A program made the position numbers and the translations under genes. Positions 17,183 through 25,230 of a DNA stretch of 37,699 nt are shown one piece after another. The notes under the pieces were generated by a model. It saw only the letters and a list, made by a program, of their open reading frames with translations, had not been told where the DNA came from and made no database searches. The stretch is from the NCBI GenBank assembly GCA_025456225.1, contig JALOLB010000039.1:1-37699 (forward strand), given 5' to 3'. The DNA comes from Thermoanaerobaculaceae bacterium. Lineage in GTDB: Bacteria > Acidobacteriota > Thermoanaerobaculia > Thermoanaerobaculales > Thermoanaerobaculaceae. How positions within the stretch are numbered: the first letter of the stretch is position 1; each line of letters opens with the position of its first letter.

Positions 17183-17339
17183 GGTGAAAAGAACGGGAGG
17201 TCGGTCGCTCAATGCGCTATATGATTGGCCTATTAAGGCAGGAACAGATTCGATAGGAAAGTATGGTAGGCTCCGTTTGGCTGGTTTGCAAGAGTGGTCG
17301 CTTGACCGCCGCCTCCCTCCGAGCTATCGGCTATCGACA

Positions 17340-18212
17340 TTATAGGGCCTCGCCACCGCCTTGTCTAGCCCCCTCGCCCGACACGGCATCATCGAGCTCA
17401 ACAACAACTTGCTGCTGTTCCCCGGGCCCCACCTCCACCTCGAGCTCGCGCGGGGCCTTGCCGGGGGCCATGACCTGGATCTGGTGCCTGCCCGGGGGGA
17501 CCGCCAGCCCCCGCTGGAGCCTGCGGAGCTCCTCGGCGGTACCGACCAGCTCCCCGTCCAGGTAGACGGCTGCGTTGTCGGGTGTCACCCGCAGGTCCAA
17601 CGCGGCACCCCGGGGCACCCGGGGCGGCCTCGCCTTCTCGGCCTGCGCCTCCTCGGCCTCGTCCAGGTCCTCGTTGTCCCCCTCGTCGCTCATCTCCGGT
17701 CGCAGGGAGGCATCGGGAGCCGCCAGCTCGACCCGCTTGCCGTCGGCCCTCCGGGGGCCGAAGACCCGGTAGTGCGGCAGCCCTTCCGGCTGGTCGTACC
17801 AGGCCGCGACCGGCTCGCCCGGGATCCGCTCCAGCTCGATGTCGATCGGGAAGAACCGGCCCTTGCGTGCCTCGAGCTTCATGACCGCGCTCTTGTACCC
17901 GCCCAGCTTGAACTCCACGGCGTAGGTGCCGGGCTCCAGGTAGAGGTAGTCCGGGAACCCGTCGAAGTCGTCGGCCGTGCCGATGAGCTCCCCATCCAGG
18001 TACACCAGGGCCCTTTCGGGCTCCACATCGGTGTCCATGACCGCCAGGTCGGGGGGTGCCGCCACGGTTGGGCCATAGTAGGGTCCGGGCCACCCCCACC
18101 AGGAGTTCCAACCCCAGTACATCGACGGGTAGCCCCAGTGGTGCGCTCCGGCTGGCACTGCGGCCGTCGCCAAGATCAGCATGACACCTGCGAGCAGGAG
18201 ATGCCTGCGCAT
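17340..18212 (-). CDS. Exported protein with two PEGA domains
   Basis: This 290-residue protein has a Sec signal peptide (1-23, ending AGA) and a Trp/Tyr/Gly-rich stretch (25-50). The first PEGA domain (about 57-130) has 'ERALVYLDGELIGTADDFDG' and 'YLYLEPGTYAVEFKLGGYKS'. An acidic linker (174-192) follows, then a second PEGA domain (about 203-274) with 'NAAVYLDGELVGTAEELRRL' and 'LAVPPGRHQIQVMAPGKAPR'. PEGA domains are small beta-sandwiches found on surface and envelope proteins; their ligand is not known. GGAGGTG sits 6 nt before the ATG at 18212. An in-frame extension to 18410 lacks any sign of function. It is last in line after the glycan genes, about 90 nt downstream of the deacetylase, and may be transcribed separately. 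Confidence 0.88.
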   Translation of the reverse strand: MRRHLLLAGVMLILATAAVPAGAHHWGYPSMYWGWNSWWGWPGPYYGPTVAAPPDLAVMDTDVEPERALVYLDGELIGTADDFDGFPDYLYLEPGTYAVEFKLGGYKSAVMKLEARKGRFFPIDIELERIPGEPVAAWYDQPEGLPHYRVFGPRRADGKRVELAAPDASLRPEMSDEGDNEDLDEAEEAQAEKARPPRVPRGAALDLRVTPDNAAVYLDGELVGTAEELRRLQRGLAVPPGRHQIQVMAPGKAPRELEVEVGPGEQQQVVVELDDAVSGEGARQGGGEAL

Positions 18213-18303
18213 GATTCCACCTCCGCGAACGGTGTAAGCAACCGCCATGCCCTCACCGGACACGCTCTCACGAGGCCCAGTCGTGACCGGACGGAGGCGG
18301 GCG

Positions 18304-19071
18304 TCACCAGTTGTGGTCGGCTGTACTCCCGTCCAGGACACGGGTCGCGCCCACCCTCGAGACCCACCAGCGATGCGTGTGACGCGCCAGGACCCTGGCC
18401 GGAAGGACATGGAAGGCTTCGGCCCGGCTGCAGTCCGGGAGCGTGAGCGTGCGGAACGTCCCGAGCCCCTCCATCACCGCTGCGTAGGGGCGGAAGGCGA
18501 GCTGACTGCGATAGCAGGCGAGGGCGCGACGCTTGGGCTCCCAGGTCGCGTCCGCCGCCACCAGCAGGTTGGGCAGGATCGGCACGCTCACCTCGTAGGC
18601 GGCGACCCAGGCAGGCGATCCCCCTCGGCAGCCCCACAGCAGCCTGCGCCGGAGCGCGCGGTGGAGCTGCCACGCCACCGCTCGATGGTCGGGGTGCAGC
18701 TCCACGGGCGACGGGGTCAGCACGGTGTCCGGCGCGACCCGGGCCAGGACCTCGCCGAGCCGGGAGCAGAGCTCGTCTCCCGACGTGGCGAGGGAGCGGT
18801 CGGCCAGCCTCCAGAGCTCGGGGGCCGGGAGCTGCAGCTCCCGTGCCGCGTCGACGGCCTCCCGCTCCCGCTCGCCCGCCTCGCCCTGGGCGCCGCCGCT
18901 CGTGACGCACACGACGGTCAGCTCACACCCTTCGGCTGCCGCCGCCGCCAGGGTCGCCCCTCCACCCAGGACCTCGTCATCCGGATGCGGAGCGAGCACG
19001 AGCACGCGCCGCCCCGGCAGGCGGCCCGGGGCATACGGAACGATCTCGGCTTCCTGCAGCGTCCCGGTCAT
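18304..19071 (-). CDS. PIG-L/LmbE-family N-acetyl-sugar deacetylase
   Basis: This 255-residue Zn-dependent deacetylase has the hallmark 'LVLAPHPDDEVLGGGATLAA' near the N-terminus (HPDDE at 29-33: two metal ligands and the catalytic Asp) and 'VELHPDHRAV' later, supplying the third His ligand. Family members remove acetyl groups from N-acetylglucosamine-type sugars on lipids, thiols or polysaccharides. The neighbours (glycosyltransferase, YfhO-like protein, Wzt-like ATPase) favour a role in tailoring a surface glycan. The start is the ATG at 19071 with GGAGGGG close upstream; an earlier ATG at 19116 adds 15 unconserved residues. The exact substrate is unknown. Confidence 0.9.
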   Translation of the reverse strand: MTGTLQEAEIVPYAPGRLPGRRVLVLAPHPDDEVLGGGATLAAAAAEGCELTVVCVTSGGAQGEAGEREREAVDAARELQLPAPELWRLADRSLATSGDELCSRLGEVLARVAPDTVLTPSPVELHPDHRAVAWQLHRALRRRLLWGCRGGSPAWVAAYEVSVPILPNLLVAADATWEPKRRALACYRSQLAFRPYAAVMEGLGTFRTLTLPDCSRAEAFHVLPARVLARHTHRWWVSRVGATRVLDGSTADHNW

Positions 19072-19158
19072 GGCCCCTCCAGCTCCCAGCTTGACAACCA
19101 ACGCCGGACCTTGCAAGCGCCGCCCGGTCGCGGTTCGACGCGGCGGGCGCGCCTGGTG

Positions 19159-21435
19159 CTACCCGTGCACTCGCGTCCCACGCCGGCGACGCAGCGCCAT
19201 CACCAGGCAGCCGGCCAGCCCGGTGACCGTGAGGACGATTCCGGCGGGAAGCCCCGGCGGGTGATACTCCCAGCGGACGTCGTGCTCCCCGGCCGGGACC
19301 AGCACCGCCATCGCCGCGAGATTGGCGCGCCGGACCGTCGTCGCCCGCCCATCCATGAAGGCCCTCCACCCCAGCGTCCGGGGCACGTGCAGCACCGCCA
19401 GCACCGGCCCGTCGGCGCGCACCCGTGTGCTCCAGCGCCAGGGTCGTGCCTCGGTCACCGCGAGTGCGCCCCGCCCCCCGAGCTCGACCGGCTCCTCGAC
19501 CACCGCCGTCGAGCCGAAGTCGATCCCTTCCCACTCGCCCCGCCCGGGATCGCCCGGCGACCCGACGGCCACCGTCGCCACCCGGCAGGCGGGGAGGACC
19601 CGCACGTTGCGGTAGAGGCGCCCACCTCCGTCGGCCGTCACGTCCTGCCACCCGGCGGCGGCATCGGCCGGCAGCCCCGCCGGGGGCGCCGCGAGAAAGC
19701 GCACCCCCCAGCACCCGGCCAGCCCTGCCCACGGCCGCGTCACCGGGCCGGGAAGGTCCAGGCCCGCGCTGCCGAGCGCCTGGTGCAGCCGCGCCAGCGC
19801 CAGGGACCGCACCGGGTCGCTCCCTCGCAGGTCAGGAAGACCCAGGGCCGCCGCCCGGTTGGGCGGGAGCGCCTCACCCAGGCCCAGGACCCGGCCGCCC
19901 TCGCGGACCTGCAGCCGCTGAAGCTCCGAGAGCACGGACCCGGCCGTGACGGGCGGCGGCTCGGCCGAGGCCCCGATCACGCGCCACCCGGCGAGGCCGG
20001 CCTCGGCTGCCACCAGCACCGGCACCGCGACACCCGCTCCAGCCAGCCCCGCCACCCCGACCAGCGCCGGGACCGGCACCAGCGGCCACAGGTGGCGGCG
20101 CGGGACGCCCGCAGGCGCCGTCGCCACGATCAGCACCACCAGCGCCTGGACCGCCGCCGTGGCTGCGAGAATCTGCGCCCGGCGAGGGCGGCGGACCAGG
20201 CTGTCGACACCCAGGGCCGCCAGGCCGGCGATGGCGAAGCCGACGAGGAACGCGGCCCGGGGCCAGGTCATGACGCCCAGCACCGGGAGTCGCCCCACGG
20301 CCCATGCGACCCCGGGGGGCTGCCAGGTGAACACCACCGACCACGCCCCCAGCGCCGCGAAGGTGAGCCAGACCCGGGCATGCCGCCGACGCGGCACCCC
20401 CGCCAGGAGGAGGAGCAGGGGCGCCGCCCCGGCGCCCACGACGAGGGCGGCGGCCGGGTATGGCCACCGCCAGGACCCGTCCGCAGGATGGCCGTCCCGC
20501 CACGGGACCGCCAGGTAGGCGGCCAGGTGCGCGCGGAAGCTCCAGTCGAAGATCGAGCCCGGGTAGTTGGGGCTGGCCGCCAGCCCGGCCAGCTTCGAGG
20601 TGTCGCGGAGCGTCAGGGCGGTCGGCACGGCGCCAACCCCCGCGACGGCGAGGGCCAGGAGCAGGGGTGCCGCCAGGCGGCGGAGGCGCCGGATCCGGCC
20701 CCACGCCAGGACCACTCCGGCGCTGCCGACCGCCAGCCAGAGGAAGCCGGCGGTCTCGGGGTGCACGGACCATCCCGCCATCACCCCGAGCACAACCGCG
20801 AGGACCGCCGCGCTCCGCCGGTCGCCTCGCAACGCGCCGGCCAGCGCCCACATCGCCCAGGGCATCGCCGCCACGACCCACGCCAGCGGGACGACCGCCC
20901 ACGACAGGGGGTACAGCCCGAACCCGAAGGCGATCGCACCGGTCGCCGCCGCCACCGCCCGCAGCCGCCAGCGCCGCAGCATCAGGAACGCCCCCAGCGC
21001 CCCGAGCTCCAGCTTCCAGAACACCATGACGTCGGTCCCCCGTCGAGCACCCAGCAGCCAGGCTGGAGCGTGAAGCGGGAACGGGAGCTGCGTCTGACCG
21101 TTGGCGAGCAGCGGCATGCCGCCGCCGAGCCGTTCCGAGATCCAGGGCGGCTCACCGGATGCGACCAGCCGCCGCACCTCCTCCCACCAGACATCGAACT
21201 GCAGGGGCAGGTCGATCTGCTCGCCGCTTCCGGCCACCGTCGCCGCGCCGCCCCAGGACGGGTCTCCGGGTGCTCCGGGGCCGAGGTGCCAGCCGCGCAC
21301 CAGGAGCCTTCCCGGCAGCAGCACCAGCAGGATGTCCACGAGGAGCTGGAACACCAGCAGCTCCCGCCGCCGCCGCATCGCCAGGTGCAGCAGCGCGAGG
21401 GGAGCCAGAATCCAGGCCGCGGTCGCGAGGTCCAT
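19159..21435 (-). CDS. YfhO-family polytopic membrane protein (GT-C-like)
   Basis: This 758-residue integral membrane protein has around a dozen hydrophobic helices between about residue 5 and 490, then a periplasmic beta-rich tail and a final helix (about 725-745, 'PAGIVLTVTGLAGCLVMALR'). The first loop carries family-like 'WISERLGGGMPLLANGQTQL' and 'FPLHAPAWLL'. The tail includes 'HVPRTLGWRAFMDGRATTVR' and 'VLVPAGEHDVRWEYHPPGLP', the usual ending of YfhO proteins. YfhO proteins are related to GT-C glycosyltransferases and are implicated in adding sugars to teichoic acids or other cell-surface polymers. It sits 2 nt after the stop of the GNAT-like gene, in the same operon. The transferred sugar cannot be predicted. 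Confidence 0.9.
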   Translation of the reverse strand: MDLATAAWILAPLALLHLAMRRRRELLVFQLLVDILLVLLPGRLLVRGWHLGPGAPGDPSWGGAATVAGSGEQIDLPLQFDVWWEEVRRLVASGEPPWISERLGGGMPLLANGQTQLPFPLHAPAWLLGARRGTDVMVFWKLELGALGAFLMLRRWRLRAVAAATGAIAFGFGLYPLSWAVVPLAWVVAAMPWAMWALAGALRGDRRSAAVLAVVLGVMAGWSVHPETAGFLWLAVGSAGVVLAWGRIRRLRRLAAPLLLALAVAGVGAVPTALTLRDTSKLAGLAASPNYPGSIFDWSFRAHLAAYLAVPWRDGHPADGSWRWPYPAAALVVGAGAAPLLLLLAGVPRRRHARVWLTFAALGAWSVVFTWQPPGVAWAVGRLPVLGVMTWPRAAFLVGFAIAGLAALGVDSLVRRPRRAQILAATAAVQALVVLIVATAPAGVPRRHLWPLVPVPALVGVAGLAGAGVAVPVLVAAEAGLAGWRVIGASAEPPPVTAGSVLSELQRLQVREGGRVLGLGEALPPNRAAALGLPDLRGSDPVRSLALARLHQALGSAGLDLPGPVTRPWAGLAGCWGVRFLAAPPAGLPADAAAGWQDVTADGGGRLYRNVRVLPACRVATVAVGSPGDPGRGEWEGIDFGSTAVVEEPVELGGRGALAVTEARPWRWSTRVRADGPVLAVLHVPRTLGWRAFMDGRATTVRRANLAAMAVLVPAGEHDVRWEYHPPGLPAGIVLTVTGLAGCLVMALRRRRGTRVHG

Positions 21436-21437
21436 GG

Positions 21438-22394
21438 CTACACCATATCCGCATCGGTCATGGTGACGTACAGGTTGGGCCCCACCCGCTCGAGCGCCGC
21501 AGCCGGGTGGTGGCTCCGGGCCACCACGAAGATCGGCGCCTCGGGCGGAGCCGGCCGCCAGCCGCGCTCCAGCAGGACGACCGCCGCGTCCGGGTCACCC
21601 AGGAGCCACATCTCGGAACGGCTGCACCCCGCAGTCCGGCCGAGGCGCTGCGAGGCCGCGTCGAGGGCGGCCAGCGCCCCGGGGTCCCCGCCGTCCCAGA
21701 GGATGTCGGCCACCCGCAGCACCCCCCCGTCGAGCCGGGCCACGAGCCACCCGTGGAGCGCCCCCCGCCGCCAGGCCTGCAGGTGCACGTAGGGCACCCC
21801 GGGGCGCCCCGCGAAGCGCCGACCGTACCAGCGGCTGTCGCGCACCACCGCCCAGCGATACCGGTCGGCGCACCGCGTCCACAGCGCGTCGAGGGCGCCG
21901 GGCTGGAGGCCGTGCCGAACCGTGTACCCCCATCGCCGCAGCGAGGCGTGCGGCCTCCGGCTCCACAGCGGGACCTCCAGCAGCACCCGGTAGTCGAGGT
22001 GCGAGACGAGGACGTGGGCGTTGCGCGCCCCGGCGAACCCGTAGAAGAAGCCGATCCCGCCCGGCCCGCAGCACCGCTCGTGGAAGAACCGGGCGGTGGC
22101 CGAGTACAGCCGCGACCGCTGCGCCTCGGGCCGGCAGTAGGCGTCGGCACCCTGCCCGCCCAGCACCTCCTGCCCGGCCATCGTCATGACCGCCGGCACC
22201 GCCGCGAAGTGTGCGACCACGCGTCCGGACGGCTCGGCCGCCACCGTGACGAACCGCCCGACCGGCTCCGCGGGGTACTTCCAGTGCCAGTCCTCGACTC
22301 CCCGCCCCTGGCCGAACACCTCGTTGAAGCCATCGTTGATGGAGAGCTCGTCCCCCGGCTGATAGAGCCGCACGATCGCATCGGCGGCGCTCAC
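21438..22394 (-). CDS. GNAT-like acyltransferase of the glycan cluster
   Basis: This protein of 318 residues is probably a GNAT-fold acyltransferase. The N-terminal half has 'VRLYQPGDELSINDGFNEVF', 'DWHWKYP' and 'VVAHFAAVPAVMTMAGQEVL', which read like beta strands 1-4. 'YCRPEAQRSRLYSATARFFH' sits at the acetyl-CoA loop position, and 'IGFFYGFAGARNAHVLVSHL' follows. The second half ('WTRCADRYRWAVVRDSRWYG', 'YVHLQAWRRGALHGWLVARL') suggests a second degenerate GNAT domain, as in FemAB-like enzymes. The GTG at 22394 overlaps the glycosyltransferase stop (GTGA). Its likely role is acylating a sugar or amino sugar of the polymer. The family is moderately sure; the substrate is unknown. Confidence 0.78.
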   Translation of the reverse strand: MSAADAIVRLYQPGDELSINDGFNEVFGQGRGVEDWHWKYPAEPVGRFVTVAAEPSGRVVAHFAAVPAVMTMAGQEVLGGQGADAYCRPEAQRSRLYSATARFFHERCCGPGGIGFFYGFAGARNAHVLVSHLDYRVLLEVPLWSRRPHASLRRWGYTVRHGLQPGALDALWTRCADRYRWAVVRDSRWYGRRFAGRPGVPYVHLQAWRRGALHGWLVARLDGGVLRVADILWDGGDPGALAALDAASQRLGRTAGCSRSEMWLLGDPDAAVVLLERGWRPAPPEAPIFVVARSHHPAAALERVGPNLYVTMTDADMV

Positions 22395-23431
22395 TGGACA
22401 CTCCACACGCCGAGCGGCTCGCCCGTCGCCCGGCTCACGGCCAGCAACGAGAAGCGCACGCCACCCCGTGCGCCGCCCTGCATCGCGGCCAGGTCCTCCG
22501 CACCGGGGCGCCCGGAGCCCTCGAAGAGCAGGGCGGGCATCCCGAGCGGGGACGGCGAGAGCAGCCAGAACGCCGCATCCGCGGGGACCTCGGCTGGAGA
22601 CGTCGCCAGGCCCGGCGGCCAGCCCGGGGCTCGCGGCATCAGCCCGGTCACGAGCCGGCCCCGCCACCCGAAGCACTGCCGGAGGTACCGTGCCCGCGAG
22701 CTCTGCACGGTCCGGGCCTGCGCGGCGGGGTCGGCCGCGTGGGCCCACAGGTGCGTCACCCGCGCCCGCGGGTCGAGCGCGATCCGCATCCCAAGGCGCG
22801 CGGCACGCACCAGCCAGTCGGTCTCCTCGAAGTAGAGGAAGTACCCCTCGTCCCAGGGTCCGAGCCTGTCCCAGGCGCGGCGGCTGCACGCCACCAGGGC
22901 GCCCGTGAGGAACCGCACCGCGACCGGCTCGCGGGCCTGCCACACCGCCATCCAGCGCCGCACCTCGGAGCGGAGCTCCCGCCGCCAGCGGCCGGCTCCG
23001 CCGCTCGCCCACCACTGCCGGAGCAGGGCGCCCGGAGTCTGGAGGTCGGCCGGGGGGAAAAGCCAGCGTCCACAGACGAACAGCGGCCCCGCGATGTCGA
23101 AGCCCCGCGCCAGCGTCTCCAGGAGTGACGGCAGCCCACCTTCCGCCAGCTCGATGTCCGGGTTGCCGACCAGCAGGACGCCTCCGCGCGCGACGGCCAC
23201 CCCGGCGTTGATCCCCGCCGCATAGCCGCGGTTGCCCTGCACGACCAGCCGGTCCGGGGCCAGCTCCCCGAGGGCGCTGGCCTCCGCCGGGCTCTCGGAG
23301 TGGTCGACCAGCACGACCTCACCCGTCAGGCCCGCCGCGGCGACCTCGCGGCGGAAGCTCGCGACCGCCGCCGGCGCGACGGCGCTCGACCGGTAGCACA
23401 CGAGGACCAGTGAGACATCGGGCGTGCTCAT
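22391..23431 (-). CDS. Family 2 glycosyltransferase (rhamnosyltransferase-like)
   Basis: This 346-residue GT-A enzyme has 'VSLVLVCYRSSAVAPAAVAS' at the N-terminus, then 'VVLVDHSES', 'LVVQGNRGYAAGINAGVAVA' and 'VLLVGNPDIEL' (the DxD-equivalent position, here NPD). 'FLTGALVACSRRAWDRLGPW' and 'DEGYFLYFEETDWLVRAARL' follow, the acceptor and base region typical of rhamnosyltransferase-like GT2 enzymes. After about residue 250 the tail diverges. It would add a sugar from a nucleotide donor to the growing surface glycan. The start is the ATG at 23431; an ATG at 23455 would add eight residues. A gap of 150 nt with no visible gene separates it from the Wzt-like gene upstream. Confidence 0.92.
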   Translation of the reverse strand: MSTPDVSLVLVCYRSSAVAPAAVASFRREVAAAGLTGEVVLVDHSESPAEASALGELAPDRLVVQGNRGYAAGINAGVAVARGGVLLVGNPDIELAEGGLPSLLETLARGFDIAGPLFVCGRWLFPPADLQTPGALLRQWWASGGAGRWRRELRSEVRRWMAVWQAREPVAVRFLTGALVACSRRAWDRLGPWDEGYFLYFEETDWLVRAARLGMRIALDPRARVTHLWAHAADPAAQARTVQSSRARYLRQCFGWRGRLVTGLMPRAPGWPPGLATSPAEVPADAAFWLLSPSPLGMPALLFEGSGRPGAEDLAAMQGGARGGVRFSLLAVSRATGEPLGVWSVQ

Positions 23432-23581
23432 CGCGACCCACCGCGGGCAGGCCACCCGGGGACCGGCGGCCGGGAGCCCCCGTGCCGTGAGGATCGACGC
23501 CGGCCCGTGCCTGCCACGGTCACCTCAGGGCCTTGCGCCGCCGGAGAGCATCGTGCCGAGGGGTCCGCAGCGGAAGGGCAT

Positions 23582-24793
23582 CTAGCGCTCCCCGGACTCC
23601 CACGCGTGGGGCAGGCGCAGGAGCGCCGGCGTCCAGCGGTCCCCCCCGGTCACCACCAGCGGCCTGGGGGCCACCAGGCGGTCGAGGAGCTGCAGCCCGG
23701 TCTCGTCGAAGACCACGGCCGACGCGGTGTACTCCCCCGGCTGCACCGGGAGGTTGGGAATCGTGAGCGCGGCCCACAGCCGCTCCCGCCCGCCGAACGG
23801 CTCCCGCCCATCCCACTGCGAGCACGCCAGCAGCGCGGTCCGCCCGTCCAACGTGTCGATCGCGACCGCCACCTGGAAGCGCCGGTCCGCCGACGCGTTG
23901 TCGATCTCGAACTCGAACCGGAGCGGGCTCGCACCGTCGATCGGACCGTCTGGAATCACCCGGAGCCCGGTGATCGAGGCGCCTCCCGGCTGCGAGGCGC
24001 CGTCGAGGGCGTGCTGCTCCATCCGCCGCTTGTCGCGCGTGTAGACGAACGACTCGTACGCGCGGACCACCTCGTGCGCCGGCCCGTGCGCCGCCACCCG
24101 CCCCTCACGCAGCCACACCGCGGTCTGGCAGAAGCTCGTCACCATGTACATCGAGTGGGTGCAGAACAGCACCGTCCCGCCGGCGTCCTTGGAGCGGACC
24201 ATGCGGTCGATGCACTTCTTCTGGAACGACGTGTCGCCAACCGCCAGCACCTCGTCGACCACCAGCACGCGCGGCTCCACGTGGGTCGCGACCGAGAAGG
24301 CGAGGCGGGCCGACATGCCGGACGAGTAGGTGCGCAGCGGCTGGTCGATCGCCTCCCCCAGCTCGGCGAACTCGAGCACCGTGGCCAGCCGCTCCCGCAT
24401 GATCTCCTCGGGCACCCCGACCAGCGCCCCGTAGAGCATGGCGTTCTCGCGCCCGGTGAAGGAGGGGTGGAACCCGAGGCCGAGCTCGAGGATGGCCGAG
24501 ACCGGCGGCTCGACCCGCACCGTGCCGGTGGTCGGGCTGGTCGTCCCGGCGATGATCCGCAGCAGCGTCGTCTTGCCGGAGCCGTTCTCGCCGATCAGGC
24601 CGACCGTCTCCCCGGCGCCCACCGAGAGGCTGACGTCCTCGAGCGCGACCTTGTGGGCGAGCCGCCCCGTGGCCCCCAGCAGCCCCCACGCCCGCTCCCG
24701 CCGCCGGCCGAGCAGGGGAAACCGCTTGCCGACCCCGTGCACCTCGACCAGGGGCCTGGCGATCGCGCTGCCGTCGGCTCGCTCGGCGTCCAC
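23582..24793 (-). CDS. Polysaccharide ABC exporter ATPase, Wzt-like with C-terminal glycan-binding domain
   Basis: The ATPase part of this 403-residue protein has Walker A GENGSGKTT (68-76), the 'LELGLGFHPSFTGRENAMLY' loop typical of O-antigen and teichoic-acid exporters, the modified signature 'YSSGMSARL', and 'VLVVDEVLAVGD' with 'FQKKC'. The C-terminal 140 or so residues ('ITGLRVIPDGPIDGASPLRF', 'VAVAIDTLDGRTALLACSQW', 'LPVQPGEYTASAVVFDETGL') look like the Wzt_C beta-sandwich that recognises the finished glycan end. It normally needs a Wzm-type permease, and none is encoded in this window. It is the first gene of the minus-strand glycan cluster. Confidence 0.92.
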   Translation of the reverse strand: MDAERADGSAIARPLVEVHGVGKRFPLLGRRRERAWGLLGATGRLAHKVALEDVSLSVGAGETVGLIGENGSGKTTLLRIIAGTTSPTTGTVRVEPPVSAILELGLGFHPSFTGRENAMLYGALVGVPEEIMRERLATVLEFAELGEAIDQPLRTYSSGMSARLAFSVATHVEPRVLVVDEVLAVGDTSFQKKCIDRMVRSKDAGGTVLFCTHSMYMVTSFCQTAVWLREGRVAAHGPAHEVVRAYESFVYTRDKRRMEQHALDGASQPGGASITGLRVIPDGPIDGASPLRFEFEIDNASADRRFQVAVAIDTLDGRTALLACSQWDGREPFGGRERLWAALTIPNLPVQPGEYTASAVVFDETGLQLLDRLVAPRPLVVTGGDRWTPALLRLPHAWESGER

Positions 24794-24938
24794 GCGCCGA
24801 AGGGTAACACAGCCAGCAAGATCAGGGCGTGGAGGGAACCGCGAGGGACGGCATCAGGCCGGACATCGAGCCGTCCCAGCGCACGCGCCCACCGCCACAA
24901 GGACTATCGGGAGTGCCGGACCTAGCGCTCGAGACAGA

Positions 24939-25226
24939 CTAGCCCCTGGCGCCGTCCACGTCTTCGGACCGTTCGAGCATCAGGTACTTCCCACCTATCA
25001 GTGAGAGCTCTCTGTGGAGGGCATGAAGCTCATGCTGCGATAGGTGCGGAGCAAGGTGGCACACAGTGGCGTTGAAGCGCTCGTTCCATTCCGCAAGGAA
25101 CAGCATCGCGAAGTCCTCCTGCTGGATGCCCTCATGGCTCCTGAGGATGGTCTCCCTGAGCCTCTCGCAGTACTCAATGCAGATCTGACGCGCGTGTTCC
25201 AACAGGGTACCAGGTATCACACTCAT
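24939..25226 (-). CDS. Small hypothetical protein downstream of the transposase
   Basis: This 95-residue protein has no family I recognise. It is rich in Leu, His, Glu and Cys and looks helical and soluble ('HARQICIEYCERLRETILRS', 'LFLAEWNERFNATVCHLAPH', 'LSQHELHALHRELSLIGGKY'). Its base composition appears lower in GC than its neighbours. The ATG at 25226 starts 4 nt after the transposase stop, and codons 2-7 are written inside the left transposase-associated repeat. That suggests either a passenger gene of the element or an older gene whose 5' end was replaced on insertion. No good ribosome-binding site is visible, so coupling to transposase translation is likely if it is expressed. Confidence that it is a gene is moderate. 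Confidence 0.5.
   Translation of the reverse strand: MSVIPGTLLEHARQICIEYCERLRETILRSHEGIQQEDFAMLFLAEWNERFNATVCHLAPHLSQHELHALHRELSLIGGKYLMLERSEDVDGARG
25205..25224 (-). repeat. Left RAYT-associated repeat
   Basis: On the minus strand this reads GAGTGTGATACCTGGTACCC. It matches the right copy (26275-26293) over 19 nt with one mismatch, in inverted orientation, and lies 6 nt beyond the transposase stop. GGTACC inside it is itself a palindrome. Confidence 0.8.
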
Positions 25227-25230
25227 CTGA

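Noticed and set aside
17183-17339. Gene or promoter in the AT-rich pocket beside the PEGA gene
   Set aside because: No frame has a ribosome-binding site or family sequence; it is best explained as the 3' untranslated region before the terminator.
18247-21792. Plus-strand open frame of 1181 codons
   Set aside because: It is antisense to the PEGA, PIG-L, YfhO and GNAT genes, is full of Arg/Pro/His low-complexity sequence, and has no family motif; long antisense frames are expected at this GC content.
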